A program made the translations under genes and the position numbers. The notes beneath the pieces were generated by a model. It saw only the letters and a program-made list of their open reading frames with translations. It was not told where the DNA came from and ran no database searches. From assembly GCF_005047655.1 (NCBI RefSeq), contig NZ_SUKF01000007.1, positions 1 through 64,000 of the forward strand: DNA of 64,000 nt. The letters run 5' to 3'. Origin of the DNA: Sinimarinibacterium arenosum (GTDB lineage Bacteria; Pseudomonadota; Gammaproteobacteria; Nevskiales; Nevskiaceae). This document shows positions 1-6,621 of this stretch, in pieces (positions within the stretch are counted from its first letter, which is position 1; each line of letters opens with the position of its first letter).

Positions 1-60
1 GGCCTCGACTTCCTTGAGGATACGGACGATCTGTTCTTCAGAAAACTTCGACTTCTTCAC
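1..60 (-). CDS. IS3-family transposase OrfA, N-terminal fragment (runs off the window)
   Basis: Only the first 20 codons are visible, starting from a GTG. They read VKKSKFSEEQIVRILKEVEA, the typical opening of the small helix-turn-helix protein (OrfA) of IS3-family elements. An AAGGAG ribosome binding site lies at 66-72, about six bases before the GTG, which supports this start. OrfA binds the element's ends and, through frameshifting, makes the OrfAB transposase. Whether the element is complete cannot be seen because it continues to the left of the window. Confidence 0.8.
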   Translation of the reverse strand, partial: MKKSKFSEEQIVRILKEVEA

Positions 61-93
61 GTAGAGCTCCTTGCGGTGGAAACTCTACTTCCA
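1..93 (-). mobile_element. End of an IS3-family insertion sequence (boundary approximate)
   Basis: The transposase start at 60 implies that the IS terminus lies a short way to its right. On the minus strand a TGG-beginning stretch runs leftwards from 93, and TG is the usual first dinucleotide of IS3-family ends. The stretch also contains a small internal palindrome, TGGAA...TTCCA. No target duplication can be checked because the other end is outside the window, so the boundary at 93 is a guess. The element abuts the cassette array. Confidence 0.4.
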
Positions 94-159
94 ACTGGCT
101 CGAATCAGCGAGGATCTTTCAAACCGACTCGCTGGGATTGGATGCCGAATCAATCTGCT

Positions 160-216
160 ACTTACGTTGGTATTCAGCGGCCGCCGCAGACGGTCTGCTG
201 GAATGAAGGGTTAGAT
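160..216 (-). other. Degenerate attC recombination site closing the RES cassette
   Basis: The right core is GTTAGAT at 210-216, which on the minus strand is the R'' box ATCTAAC. The inner boxes CAGCGG and TCTGCTG face each other as expected for an attC stem. The opposite core, near 160-166, reads ACTTACG and has lost the consensus AAC. The site lies just after the stop of the RES gene, the normal position of attC in a cassette. Decay or the nearby IS insertion may have inactivated it. Confidence 0.55.
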
Positions 217-223
217 TTCATTC

Positions 224-1285
224 TCACGCACCAGTTGGCCCGAAGTGGAACTCGTAGCCAACTCTGCTAAGAACAAGCCTATTGATGCACTGAACGGAGA
301 CAGCACCCGCCTCAATGGGCCGACCAAACAGACCGAGGTTTGGAATGGCTTTCGCTTGCTCGTAGTCTTGGTACTGGGGAATTCGACGATGCGAGATGCC
401 ATACGTTGTTTGGAATGGCATCTGGCCGATACGCAACAGGCTGAAGTACGAGGGGTAAATGAGGCCGTCAAACCCAGCCGAACGAGCTGCCTCAGCAATG
501 GCCCGAGTGATCTTGTACGAGTGCCGCCCTGCTAAGAACAGCATGTGAACGGCGATGTCGAGGCTCTCAAACTCGCTTACGTCTTCTTCCTTCAGCAAAA
601 CCGAAACATCCAGCAGTCGAAGTGATCTCGTACTTGTTAGCGTGGCAACGAATACATCGTCTTCAGCGCTTACTCGGCACTCATGTACGCAAACTTCCAA
701 ATCTGGTGAACCATAAAGCACAGGGCATCCAGCAGGATCGAGGCGACCTCGACCTGCGCTTGCCGCAGGCGGGCTGTCGTATTGCTTTGGGTCGCCGGGA
801 GCGCTCGGGTTCACGCGGACTCGGTAGAACGACTCGTCAGGCAATAGTGATCTTTCCGGGTATTCCGAGAGGATTCGATCAACTATTGCTTGTCGCTTTG
901 TTGGGCGTTGAAGTTCTTTGAGCGGCTCTATCTCACCGATCATCCAAAGCCGCGGGCCATAGTGAAAGAATCCAACGCCAAGCAAGCGCTCAATGAGCTT
1001 GACGTCATCCACAAGCCAAGGCGCAATGTCTATTGAAGTTTGCTGATGCTCATTGAACTGGATGAGTGGCGCCGCGCCGTAGCGGGCTCTCCACATCGAT
1101 CCCCAGACAAAGAAGCGGTGTGCCAAGGCTCCCACGCCCGAAATTGGGAGCTTTTTAAACTCAGTCGCACCACAGTTTGGGCAAGCTCCAGCTATTTCTC
1201 TGCCGATTTTTTCTGCATCGAGGCGCAAGCCTCGATCAGAGAAACAGTTGGCACAGGCTACGAAATCTTCGTCCGGAGTGCTCAT
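224..1285 (-). CDS. RES-domain protein (predicted NAD+-degrading toxin type), integron cassette gene
   Basis: The 353-residue protein begins at the ATG at 1285; an upstream in-frame TTG lies inside the attC core and is unlikely to be used. Two CxxC pairs at residues 11-14 and 35-38 suggest a small zinc ribbon, followed by a mainly helical middle of the HEPN/RES N-terminal type. The RES domain starts near residue 153 with FYRVR, then GRL and LYGS, then the glutamate in VCVHECR (near 202) and a later serine in IYPS. Conserved Arg, Glu and Ser give the family its name. Known RES toxins of Res-Xre modules destroy NAD+ by phosphorolysis. No antitoxin gene accompanies it. Toxicity is inferred, not shown. 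Confidence 0.75.
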   Translation of the reverse strand: MSTPDEDFVACANCFSDRGLRLDAEKIGREIAGACPNCGATEFKKLPISGVGALAHRFFVWGSMWRARYGAAPLIQFNEHQQTSIDIAPWLVDDVKLIERLLGVGFFHYGPRLWMIGEIEPLKELQRPTKRQAIVDRILSEYPERSLLPDESFYRVRVNPSAPGDPKQYDSPPAASAGRGRLDPAGCPVLYGSPDLEVCVHECRVSAEDDVFVATLTSTRSLRLLDVSVLLKEEDVSEFESLDIAVHMLFLAGRHSYKITRAIAEAARSAGFDGLIYPSYFSLLRIGQMPFQTTYGISHRRIPQYQDYEQAKAIPNLGLFGRPIEAGAVSVQCINRLVLSRVGYEFHFGPTGA

Positions 1286-1288
1286 GAA

Positions 1289-1366
1289 ACCTAACGCCAA
1301 AACTCAGCCGACGCGGAGCCTCTGCGGAGCAGAGGCGTAGCGGTCGGCTGGAGTGCCTTGTTGGAC
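1289..1366 (-). other. attC site between cassettes
   Basis: The 78-base element is bounded by ACCTAAC (1289-1295) and GTTGGAC (1360-1366), matching the RYYYAAC and GTTRRRY core boxes. Inside, CAGCCGAC and GTCGGCTG form the L'' and L' arms, and GCCTCTGC/GCAGAGGC forms the inner stem. It directly follows the stop of the 1373-1852 gene on the minus strand, and the ATG of the next cassette comes only a few bases after its other edge. This is the classical folded-strand substrate of integron integrases. Confidence 0.85.
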
Positions 1367-1372
1367 GACATT

Positions 1373-1852
1373 CTAGGCGCCAAACTCTGCTGAAACACGT
1401 TCTTCATAGTCTTTCGGCCACGAGGAACGAGGCGCAGGAATATAGCCACTAGCATCCTCCTCGTAACAGGCTGCGCGGTAAGGAAAGCGCGCAATTGCTG
1501 CTCGGATTTCATTGAAAAGCTCTATGGTGCTGGCCCAACGAATAGCGCACTCACCACATGACCATGCAGCACTTTCAAAATTGATTGGATATATGTCTTC
1601 GCAGGCCGCGATATATGAACAGCCTAGCGTTGGACACGCATATATAAACCGTGTCTCATCGGTTACGGCCGCTAAAATATCGGTCGTGCTCAGGTCGCTG
1701 TGTGTCTCTTGAAACTTCTCCATTAAAAGCTCTTGCCACGCACGAGTTCTAAACTCGTTGAGTGACACCCACTGAGTCGTGCAGCAGAACTTTCCAAACC
1801 GCTCGTCACCGGCGAAGTCAGCGAATGCTCGGCGGATTTCGTCTTTTGTCAT
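1373..1852 (-). CDS. Hypothetical protein, integron cassette gene
   Basis: The 159-residue protein starts at the ATG at 1852, immediately after the attC core GTTGGAC; a TTG three codons upstream belongs to the core itself. I do not recognise the family. It is soluble, acidic and aromatic-rich, with scattered cysteines (CPTLGC and CGEC near the middle) that could bind a metal. There is no signal peptide or membrane segment. Like most integron cassette ORFs it has no recognisable ribosome binding site of its own, and its function is unknown. Confidence 0.7.
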   Translation of the reverse strand: MTKDEIRRAFADFAGDERFGKFCCTTQWVSLNEFRTRAWQELLMEKFQETHSDLSTTDILAAVTDETRFIYACPTLGCSYIAACEDIYPINFESAAWSCGECAIRWASTIELFNEIRAAIARFPYRAACYEEDASGYIPAPRSSWPKDYEERVSAEFGA

Positions 1853-1855
1853 GTC

Positions 1856-1924
1856 GTCCAACGCCCCGCATCAGCCGCGTGACCGCCACAAGGCGGGCAC
1901 GTCGGCTGGATGCAGTGGTTAGCC
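1856..1924 (-). other. attC site between cassettes
   Basis: The 69-base element runs from GTCCAAC (1856-1862) to GTTAGCC (1918-1924). The first core fits RYYYAAC exactly; the second fits GTTRRRY with one mismatch. CAGCCG and CGGCTG form the outer inner-arms, and GACCGCC/GGCGG forms the central hairpin around an ACAA loop. The stop codon of the 1926-2480 gene touches its right edge, as expected for a cassette on the minus strand. Confidence 0.85.
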
Positions 1925-1925
1925 T

Positions 1926-2480
1926 TCATTCGACGGAAACCCCCTCTACTCGGAAGAGTCCTAAGCCTCCCATCTGTAGCCTGACCTTCACTTCGGAACC
2001 GCAAGCGGCGTTCGGAAGCTTAAGAGCAACGCCCGGCAGGTACGAGTACGTCAGGCGCCTCTCGCCGTTTGAAAGCTGGAGCACGTGCTCGTCCATGCCG
2101 CGATGGAAGCGGCTGGCTAGTGGGTTGATCTGCTGTATCGTCCTTGGCCCGTTGTAGGTGACCTTCCAGCTCTCGATCTTGTACGGCCGAAGGTCATGTA
2201 CAGCGTTGAAGCCAAATACAGAGATGCTTCCTACGACAAACAACACGAGCGACACGCGAAACCAGAATGACCTATCGGACCAGCGCTTCCCATCGATCTC
2301 GATGGCCAGCTGCCCCCGCATCACATATACGACCCCCAAGCACGCCAGAGAGAGAAGCACACCCGCCGACGCTCCGAGCAGGAGGAGCCAGTACGCTCCT
2401 TCTACTGATTCATTGATGTAGAGATGGAGCGCAATGACAACTGCGAGCGCTAGGACGGAGAACAGTGCGTTCTGGATCAT
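1926..2480 (-). CDS. Hypothetical membrane protein, first cassette of the array
   Basis: The 184-residue protein starts at the ATG at 2480, 17 bases inside the cassette boundary GTTAGCC (2491-2497). Three hydrophobic segments near residues 4-22, 30-54 and 74-95 predict a membrane anchor. A soluble C-terminal half (about 95-184) has the look of a small beta-rich domain. I do not recognise the family. Its base composition is less GC-rich than the chromosomal genes to the right, which fits acquisition as a cassette. Confidence 0.7.
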   Translation of the reverse strand: MIQNALFSVLALAVVIALHLYINESVEGAYWLLLLGASAGVLLSLACLGVVYVMRGQLAIEIDGKRWSDRSFWFRVSLVLFVVGSISVFGFNAVHDLRPYKIESWKVTYNGPRTIQQINPLASRFHRGMDEHVLQLSNGERRLTYSYLPGVALKLPNAACGSEVKVRLQMGGLGLFRVEGVSVE

Positions 2481-2490
2481 GCTTTGTGAA

Positions 2491-2507
2491 GGCTAACTAG
2501 ATTTATA
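2491..2507 (-). promoter_or_regulatory. Cassette insertion point and putative promoter -10 element
   Basis: On the minus strand GTTAGCC (2497-2491) is the recombination core that begins the first cassette. Just upstream, GGTATAAAT contains a near-consensus -10 box, TATAAA (2507-2502). A convincing -35 box is not visible, although the GG before the box resembles an extended -10. A promoter here would play the role of the integron Pc and drive the cassettes. Confidence 0.4.
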
Positions 2508-2538
2508 CCGATGTCAGTGAGGGTGCCTCAGCGGTGAT

Positions 2539-2568
2539 AAAAAAACTACCTGTCCGTTTGGTCAGGTA
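2539..2568 (-). terminator. Putative intrinsic terminator upstream of the cassette array
   Basis: On the minus strand TACCTG (2568-2563) and CAGGTA (2552-2547) form a six-pair stem over a ten-base loop, followed by G and seven T residues. It would stop transcripts coming from the CHRD gene side before they enter the cassettes. The stem is short. The rest of 2498-2768 holds no gene I can support. Confidence 0.45.
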
Positions 2569-2702
2569 CTTAGCAGCGGAAGTCCGATTTATGCTGGATA
2601 AATATTTCCGGACGAGACGATGCTGTATCCACAGACCCAAGGCTGATGCCGTGCGGCCAGACAAGGTCGGCGAACGTCCATCAGCCGCAGAAAACGCAGA
2701 CC

Positions 2703-2728
2703 AAAAAAAGCCCCAGCGGAGCCGGGGC
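2703..2728 (-). terminator. Intrinsic terminator of the CHRD gene
   Basis: On the minus strand GCCCC and GGGGC arms with further internal pairing are followed by seven T residues. It lies about 40 bases beyond the CHRD stop codon. Confidence 0.75.
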
Positions 2729-2768
2729 AGCACACCAGTACGTCTGGCGGTCAGAGAGTCGGGTCTGG

Positions 2769-3332
2769 TCAGTCAACCTGATTGTGGTACTGCGTGTCTT
2801 CGAGCTGTCCGCGGATCGCGCCGTTGGGGAACTCGGTGTTGTGCAGGTTGATGTAGAAGTTTTCCGGGTTCTGCAGGATGCGCTGGACGATGCCGGATTC
2901 CATGGTCGGGAACTTGCCGGTTTCGCCTTCCGTCAGGCAGTCCGCGGCCTGGTCGTCCTGCGGCCAGGCGAGGTTGGCGACGACGGGTCCGTTCTCGCCA
3001 ATCTGGCCTTCATGGATGTGCGCGGCGCGGCCGTTGCCCGGAGCGAACTCGGTTTCGGCCAGGCGATCGACGCGGATCGTGTAGCACAACGTCAGCGGGT
3101 CGCCGTCGATCCCGAAGACATAGGCTTCGCCGCGGGCCTTGCGATCACCCACGAACGGGTTCTGCACGCCGGAACGCGGCAGGTCGACCTTGGCCATGAC
3201 CTGCGAGGGGGGGACTTGCTGCCGGCCGTTGAGTTCGGCTTCGAGCAGGGTGTTGAGGTGCCCCGCGTTGGCGGCCTGTGTCCATAGCGCGGCCATTCCC
3301 AGGCCGGCGACGGCCAGTGTGTTGAGTTTCAT
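2769..3332 (-). CDS. Secreted CHRD-domain protein
   Basis: The 187-residue protein starts at ATG 3332, preceded by AGGAGA; a longer reading frame upstream lacks such a site. Residues 1-23 are a clear Sec signal peptide ending in ANA-G. The mature part is one CHRD (chordin) domain: LNGRQQVPP near the start, a central LCYTIRVDRL strand, and the signature AHIHEGQIGENGPVV around residue 103. CHRD proteins are periplasmic or extracellular beta-sandwich proteins; their bacterial role is poorly defined. The gene stands alone between two terminators. Confidence 0.85.
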   Translation of the reverse strand: MKLNTLAVAGLGMAALWTQAANAGHLNTLLEAELNGRQQVPPSQVMAKVDLPRSGVQNPFVGDRKARGEAYVFGIDGDPLTLCYTIRVDRLAETEFAPGNGRAAHIHEGQIGENGPVVANLAWPQDDQAADCLTEGETGKFPTMESGIVQRILQNPENFYINLHNTEFPNGAIRGQLEDTQYHNQVD

Positions 3333-3485
3333 CGATCTCTCCTGTTGTCTTGAGTCAGCAGCGCCTGTACCGCGCGCAGGTCTGCTGCGGCAGGAGGCAA
3401 TGCGTTGAAATGGGTGCTGCCTCAAGGATTACGGGCACGCGCTGCATTCGGATGCGCCGCTGAGATCACGGTGATGGTCCGGGCG

Positions 3486-3518
3486 GGTCTCGATACGGCC
3501 CTGCGGGCCTACTCGACC
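3486..3518. repeat. REP-like imperfect palindrome
   Basis: The 33-base element has outer arms GGTCTCGA and TCGACC and an inner hairpin GGCCC-TGC-GGGCC. It lies in the gap between the CHRD gene and the terminator of the next gene. It resembles dispersed intergenic palindromes (REP type). Only one copy is seen in this window, so the repeat status is unproven. Confidence 0.35.
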
Positions 3519-3551
3519 TGAACGGGGTGTGAGTGGAGGGAGCAGAAAAGC

Positions 3552-3579
3552 AAAAGCCCCGCGGCTGCGGGGCTTTTTT
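3552..3579 (-). terminator. Intrinsic terminator after the fatty acyl-CoA reductase gene
   Basis: AGCCCCGC (3555-3562) pairs with GCGGGGCT (3567-3574) around a four-base loop. T residues flank it on both strands, so it could act in both directions. It lies just beyond the stop of the reductase gene. Confidence 0.8.
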
Positions 3580-3599
3580 GAACGACGTGTCGTGAGGCT

Positions 3600-5582
3600 C
3601 TAGAAGTATTCGCCCTTGAACAGATTGGCGAACACGACCTGTTCGAGGCTGGGCTTGGCGCCTTCACGTCGGCCCTTGGCGGCGGAGGAGGACGGGAACA
3701 GATTGAAGCCCTTGTTGAGGATGTAGTCGTTGAGCTTGGGCCACAGCGCGTAGCTGACGGCGGCGGCGGTGCCCAGCGGCGTGGCGATCGACTTGGGTTT
3801 ATCAATCAGCGCGCGGATCACGGTGTCGGCGGCCTTGTTGGGGCTCCAGGTCGGCACGTAGTCGTAGAGCTTGGTCGGCGCAATCATCGGCGTGCGCACC
3901 AGCGGCATGTAGATCGCGGTGACGTCGATGTTCAGATGCTTGACCTCGGCTGACAGGCAGCGTGAGAACGCGTCGAGCGCGGCCTTGGACGCGACATACG
4001 CCGAGAAGCGTGCGGCGTTGGCAAGGACGCCGATGGACGAGATGTTCACGATCTGACCGCGGCGTCGCTTGGCCATCGACGGCAGGAAATTCATGATCAT
4101 GCGCACGGCGCCGAAGTAGTTCAGCTGCATCGTGCGTTCGAAGTCGTGGAAGCGATCCATCGATTCGAACACGGCGCGGCGGATCGAGCGACCAGCGTTG
4201 TTGACGAGGATGTCGACGTGGCCGAAGTCGGCGAGGATCTGCTGCGAGCAGGCGTCGATCGCGGCGAGGTCGTTGAGGTCGCACGGATAGACGTGGGCTT
4301 CGCCGCCGGCCTTTTCGATGATGTGCTGGGTTTCCTCCAGCTTCTCACGTGTGCGGGCGACCAGGATCACCTTGGCGCCGGCGGCGGCGAGCTTCTTCGA
4401 CACGGTGAAGCCGATGCCGGAGGAAGCGCCGGTGACCACGGCGACCTTGCCGGAGAGCTTCTGCACCGCGCCGGCCGGCAGCGTGACTTCCAGGTCCAGA
4501 TGCAGCTCCCAGTACTGCCACAGCTTCTCGGCGTAATCGGCGATGTTGGGGCACTGGATGCCGGAGCCCTTGAGCGCGCGGCGGGTGTGCTTGTCGTCGA
4601 ACACGGCGAGATTGCTGACATAGCCGAGCACGGAAACCGGCACGCCGATGGCGTTCGAGACGCGGCGCTTGAGCGCGTAGGGAATCGCATCGGCGACGCG
4701 GCCGGACAGCTGCTTGACCTGCGCCGGCACCGACGGCACCTCGAACTTCTTGGCGAAGTTGGGGCCGTGCGCAGCTTCGAAGATGGTCTGCAGCAGCTCA
4801 CCGACGGTGGGCGACTGGGTCTGGATCAGGCAGAAGCACTTGCCGTCGAGGCCATCCTGATGCGCGATGTAATCAAGCGCCTTGGTGACGTAATCCACCG
4901 GCGCCAGCGGTACGCGGCCGCCTTCGATGCCGAGCAGCGGCAACCATTTCGGCATCGAGTGGCTGATTTTCTGGATCGTCTTGAAGAAGTAGTAGGGCCC
5001 GTCGATCTTGTCCATCTCGCCGGTCTCGGAGTGACCGACGACGGCGCCCGGACGGTAGATCCGGAACGGCACCTTGCTCTCTTCGCGGACGATCTGTTCG
5101 GACTGGAACTTGGTCCGGAAGTACGGATGGCCGAGGCGCTGGCCTTCGTCGAACATGTCCTCGGTGAAGCGGCCGACCCAGTCGCCGCCGGCGACGGCGA
5201 CGCTGGAGACATGGTGCAGCCGCACGTCGCCGCCCAGATCGTTGGCGAAGGCGACGAGATTGCGCGTGCCTTCATTGTTGATGCGGTCGCCGGTGGCGTC
5301 GTCCATGTTCATGTCATAGACGGCCGCCAGGTGGAATACGTGGCTGACCTTGCCGGCGAGCTTCTTGAAGTCGGCGGCCGAAATCAGACCCGGCGTGGTG
5401 ACGTCGCCGTAAACCGGCAGAAGGTTCTTGCCCGCGGCACCGTAGCGAGCCTGCAGCGCCTTGAACTTGTCCTTGGACGATTCGCGCACGAGCACGTAGA
5501 CCTTGGCGCCGTCGCGCTGCAACAGCTGCTCCAGCAGGAACTTGCCAATGAATCCGGTGGCTCCGGTGACGAAATAGTTCAC
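3600..5582 (-). CDS. Bifunctional alcohol-forming fatty acyl-CoA reductase
   Basis: The 660-residue protein reduces fatty acyl-CoA through the aldehyde to the fatty alcohol with NADPH. It has two SDR modules. The first (about 1-370) opens with the nucleotide motif FVTGATGFIGK and has YFRTK as the YxxxK dyad. The second (about 380-640) has VVTGASSGIG and YVASK. Long blocks such as HSETGEMD.IDGPYYFFK and RFHDFERTMQLNYFG match my memory of the Marinobacter FAR enzyme, and the length (about 660) agrees. The start is GTG, preceded by GGGAGAAGGG. Fatty alcohols from this enzyme feed wax ester synthesis. No wax ester synthase lies in the window. Confidence 0.9.
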   Translation of the reverse strand: MNYFVTGATGFIGKFLLEQLLQRDGAKVYVLVRESSKDKFKALQARYGAAGKNLLPVYGDVTTPGLISAADFKKLAGKVSHVFHLAAVYDMNMDDATGDRINNEGTRNLVAFANDLGGDVRLHHVSSVAVAGGDWVGRFTEDMFDEGQRLGHPYFRTKFQSEQIVREESKVPFRIYRPGAVVGHSETGEMDKIDGPYYFFKTIQKISHSMPKWLPLLGIEGGRVPLAPVDYVTKALDYIAHQDGLDGKCFCLIQTQSPTVGELLQTIFEAAHGPNFAKKFEVPSVPAQVKQLSGRVADAIPYALKRRVSNAIGVPVSVLGYVSNLAVFDDKHTRRALKGSGIQCPNIADYAEKLWQYWELHLDLEVTLPAGAVQKLSGKVAVVTGASSGIGFTVSKKLAAAGAKVILVARTREKLEETQHIIEKAGGEAHVYPCDLNDLAAIDACSQQILADFGHVDILVNNAGRSIRRAVFESMDRFHDFERTMQLNYFGAVRMIMNFLPSMAKRRRGQIVNISSIGVLANAARFSAYVASKAALDAFSRCLSAEVKHLNIDVTAIYMPLVRTPMIAPTKLYDYVPTWSPNKAADTVIRALIDKPKSIATPLGTAAAVSYALWPKLNDYILNKGFNLFPSSSAAKGRREGAKPSLEQVVFANLFKGEYF

Positions 5583-5688
5583 GACCCTTCTCCCAATGAT
5601 CCTTCCCGAAGGGACAGGATATTACCGGAGCATGCCCGGCAGATGACTTGGCGAACCCGCCGCGAACCGCGGCGCAGCGGACAAGTGT

Positions 5689-6531
5689 TCAATAGTCGCC
5701 TTCCTGATGCCTGGCCGCGGCCGAGCGTTCGCGCCGTTCGGACAGACGCTCGCGTGCGTCCTTGTCGGTGCGCCAGACCACTTCAGGAAACAGCAGGACG
5801 CGCAGCAGGCCGACCAGCATGTACAGATAGCTGGCCGAAAACATCACGCCGCAGAAGATCGACACCCACTCGAAATTGGCCGAGAGGAACTTGATTCCCC
5901 ACCACGAGGCGACATCGGTCACCGCGGCGGACAGCCCAATTGGAAACACCCATTGATATGGCCACAGGTGATTGAACTGCAGCGAGAACGGGATGCCGAT
6001 GATGAAGAAGCTGGTGGTGAAGCCGAACAGATGCGCGTGGGTGAACGCGATCAGCTTGCCCAGTGACATCTGCTCGAAGTAAGCCTCGGCGGTCCCGTGC
6101 AGGTGCAGTTGATAGGCGATCTCCGAAGCCCCGAACGCGAAGGCGATACCGAACAGCACTGTGGCCATCGCGATACCGCGTTTCACCCCGGTGGGCAGGT
6201 GGTGCAGGTTGATGTCGGCGGTGTGCGCCTGGAACGGCACCATCCACCAGAAGAATCCCAGCAGCAGGAAAAACCCGCCGATCAGCGCGACCGGCCCGCC
6301 GACGGTGATCCAGCGCGACTTCTCCGGCGGCAGTTCGATGATCGCCTCGCTCTCGATCGGGGCGTCGCTGAAGAAATCGAAGTCATCCGCGTCGGTACCT
6401 GCGGGCGTCGCGGTCTGTTGCTGTGTCTGCTGTTCCAGCTCCGCGGCGTTCTGCGCCAGCGCGCGTGCGCCGGCCAGACCGCCGATCAGCAGCAGCGCCA
6501 GCAGCAGTTCGATCAGGCGGGCCTTAAGCAT
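5689..6531 (-). CDS. Polytopic membrane protein of the cytochrome operon, function unknown
   Basis: The 280-residue protein has a signal-like first segment (residues 1-27), a Gln/Asp-rich periplasmic stretch, then about five or six membrane helices between residues 77 and 250. Histidines sit in or next to helices (HLHLHG-like region, then FTHAHLFGF), which could bind heme or metal. The C-terminus is charged and cytoplasmic. I do not recognise a named family. As the last gene of a run that encodes three c-type cytochromes, it may pass electrons to or from the quinone pool; this is inference. Confidence 0.75.
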   Translation of the reverse strand: MLKARLIELLLALLLIGGLAGARALAQNAAELEQQTQQQTATPAGTDADDFDFFSDAPIESEAIIELPPEKSRWITVGGPVALIGGFFLLLGFFWWMVPFQAHTADINLHHLPTGVKRGIAMATVLFGIAFAFGASEIAYQLHLHGTAEAYFEQMSLGKLIAFTHAHLFGFTTSFFIIGIPFSLQFNHLWPYQWVFPIGLSAAVTDVASWWGIKFLSANFEWVSIFCGVMFSASYLYMLVGLLRVLLFPEVVWRTDKDARERLSERRERSAAARHQEGDY

Positions 6532-6619
6532 GGGACGGGTCGCTGGCTCGGGCGGGCGTGGTGCCGTGGAGCGTCAGACACCGGCAGAGAGGATCACGCG
6601 ACAGATCGTGGATGGACAT
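6524..6619 (-). CDS. Possible 31-residue small ORF coupled to the next gene
   Basis: An ATG at 6619 follows GGGAGCCTAGCG, whose GGGAG could serve as a ribosome binding site and whose TAG is the stop of the upstream cytochrome gene. The frame ends in TAA, overlapping the ATG of the next gene in ATGCTTAA. This stop-start overlap suits translational coupling. There is no recognisable domain, and chance is quite possible in DNA this GC-rich. Confidence 0.25.
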   Translation of the reverse strand: MSIHDLSRDPLCRCLTLHGTTPARASDPSHA

Positions 6620-6621
6620 CG

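Noticed and set aside
2534-2851. Plus-strand frame next to the cassette array considered as an integrase remnant
   Set aside because: It contains no tyrosine-recombinase motif, and its second half runs through the terminator and antisense to the CHRD gene.
4146-5894. Long plus-strand open frame (about 580 codons) antisense to the fatty acyl-CoA reductase
   Set aside because: It mirrors the reductase gene in a GC-rich region where antisense frames lack stops. It has no ribosome binding site, and its residue make-up is Ala/Gly/Val/Asp-rich without any motif.
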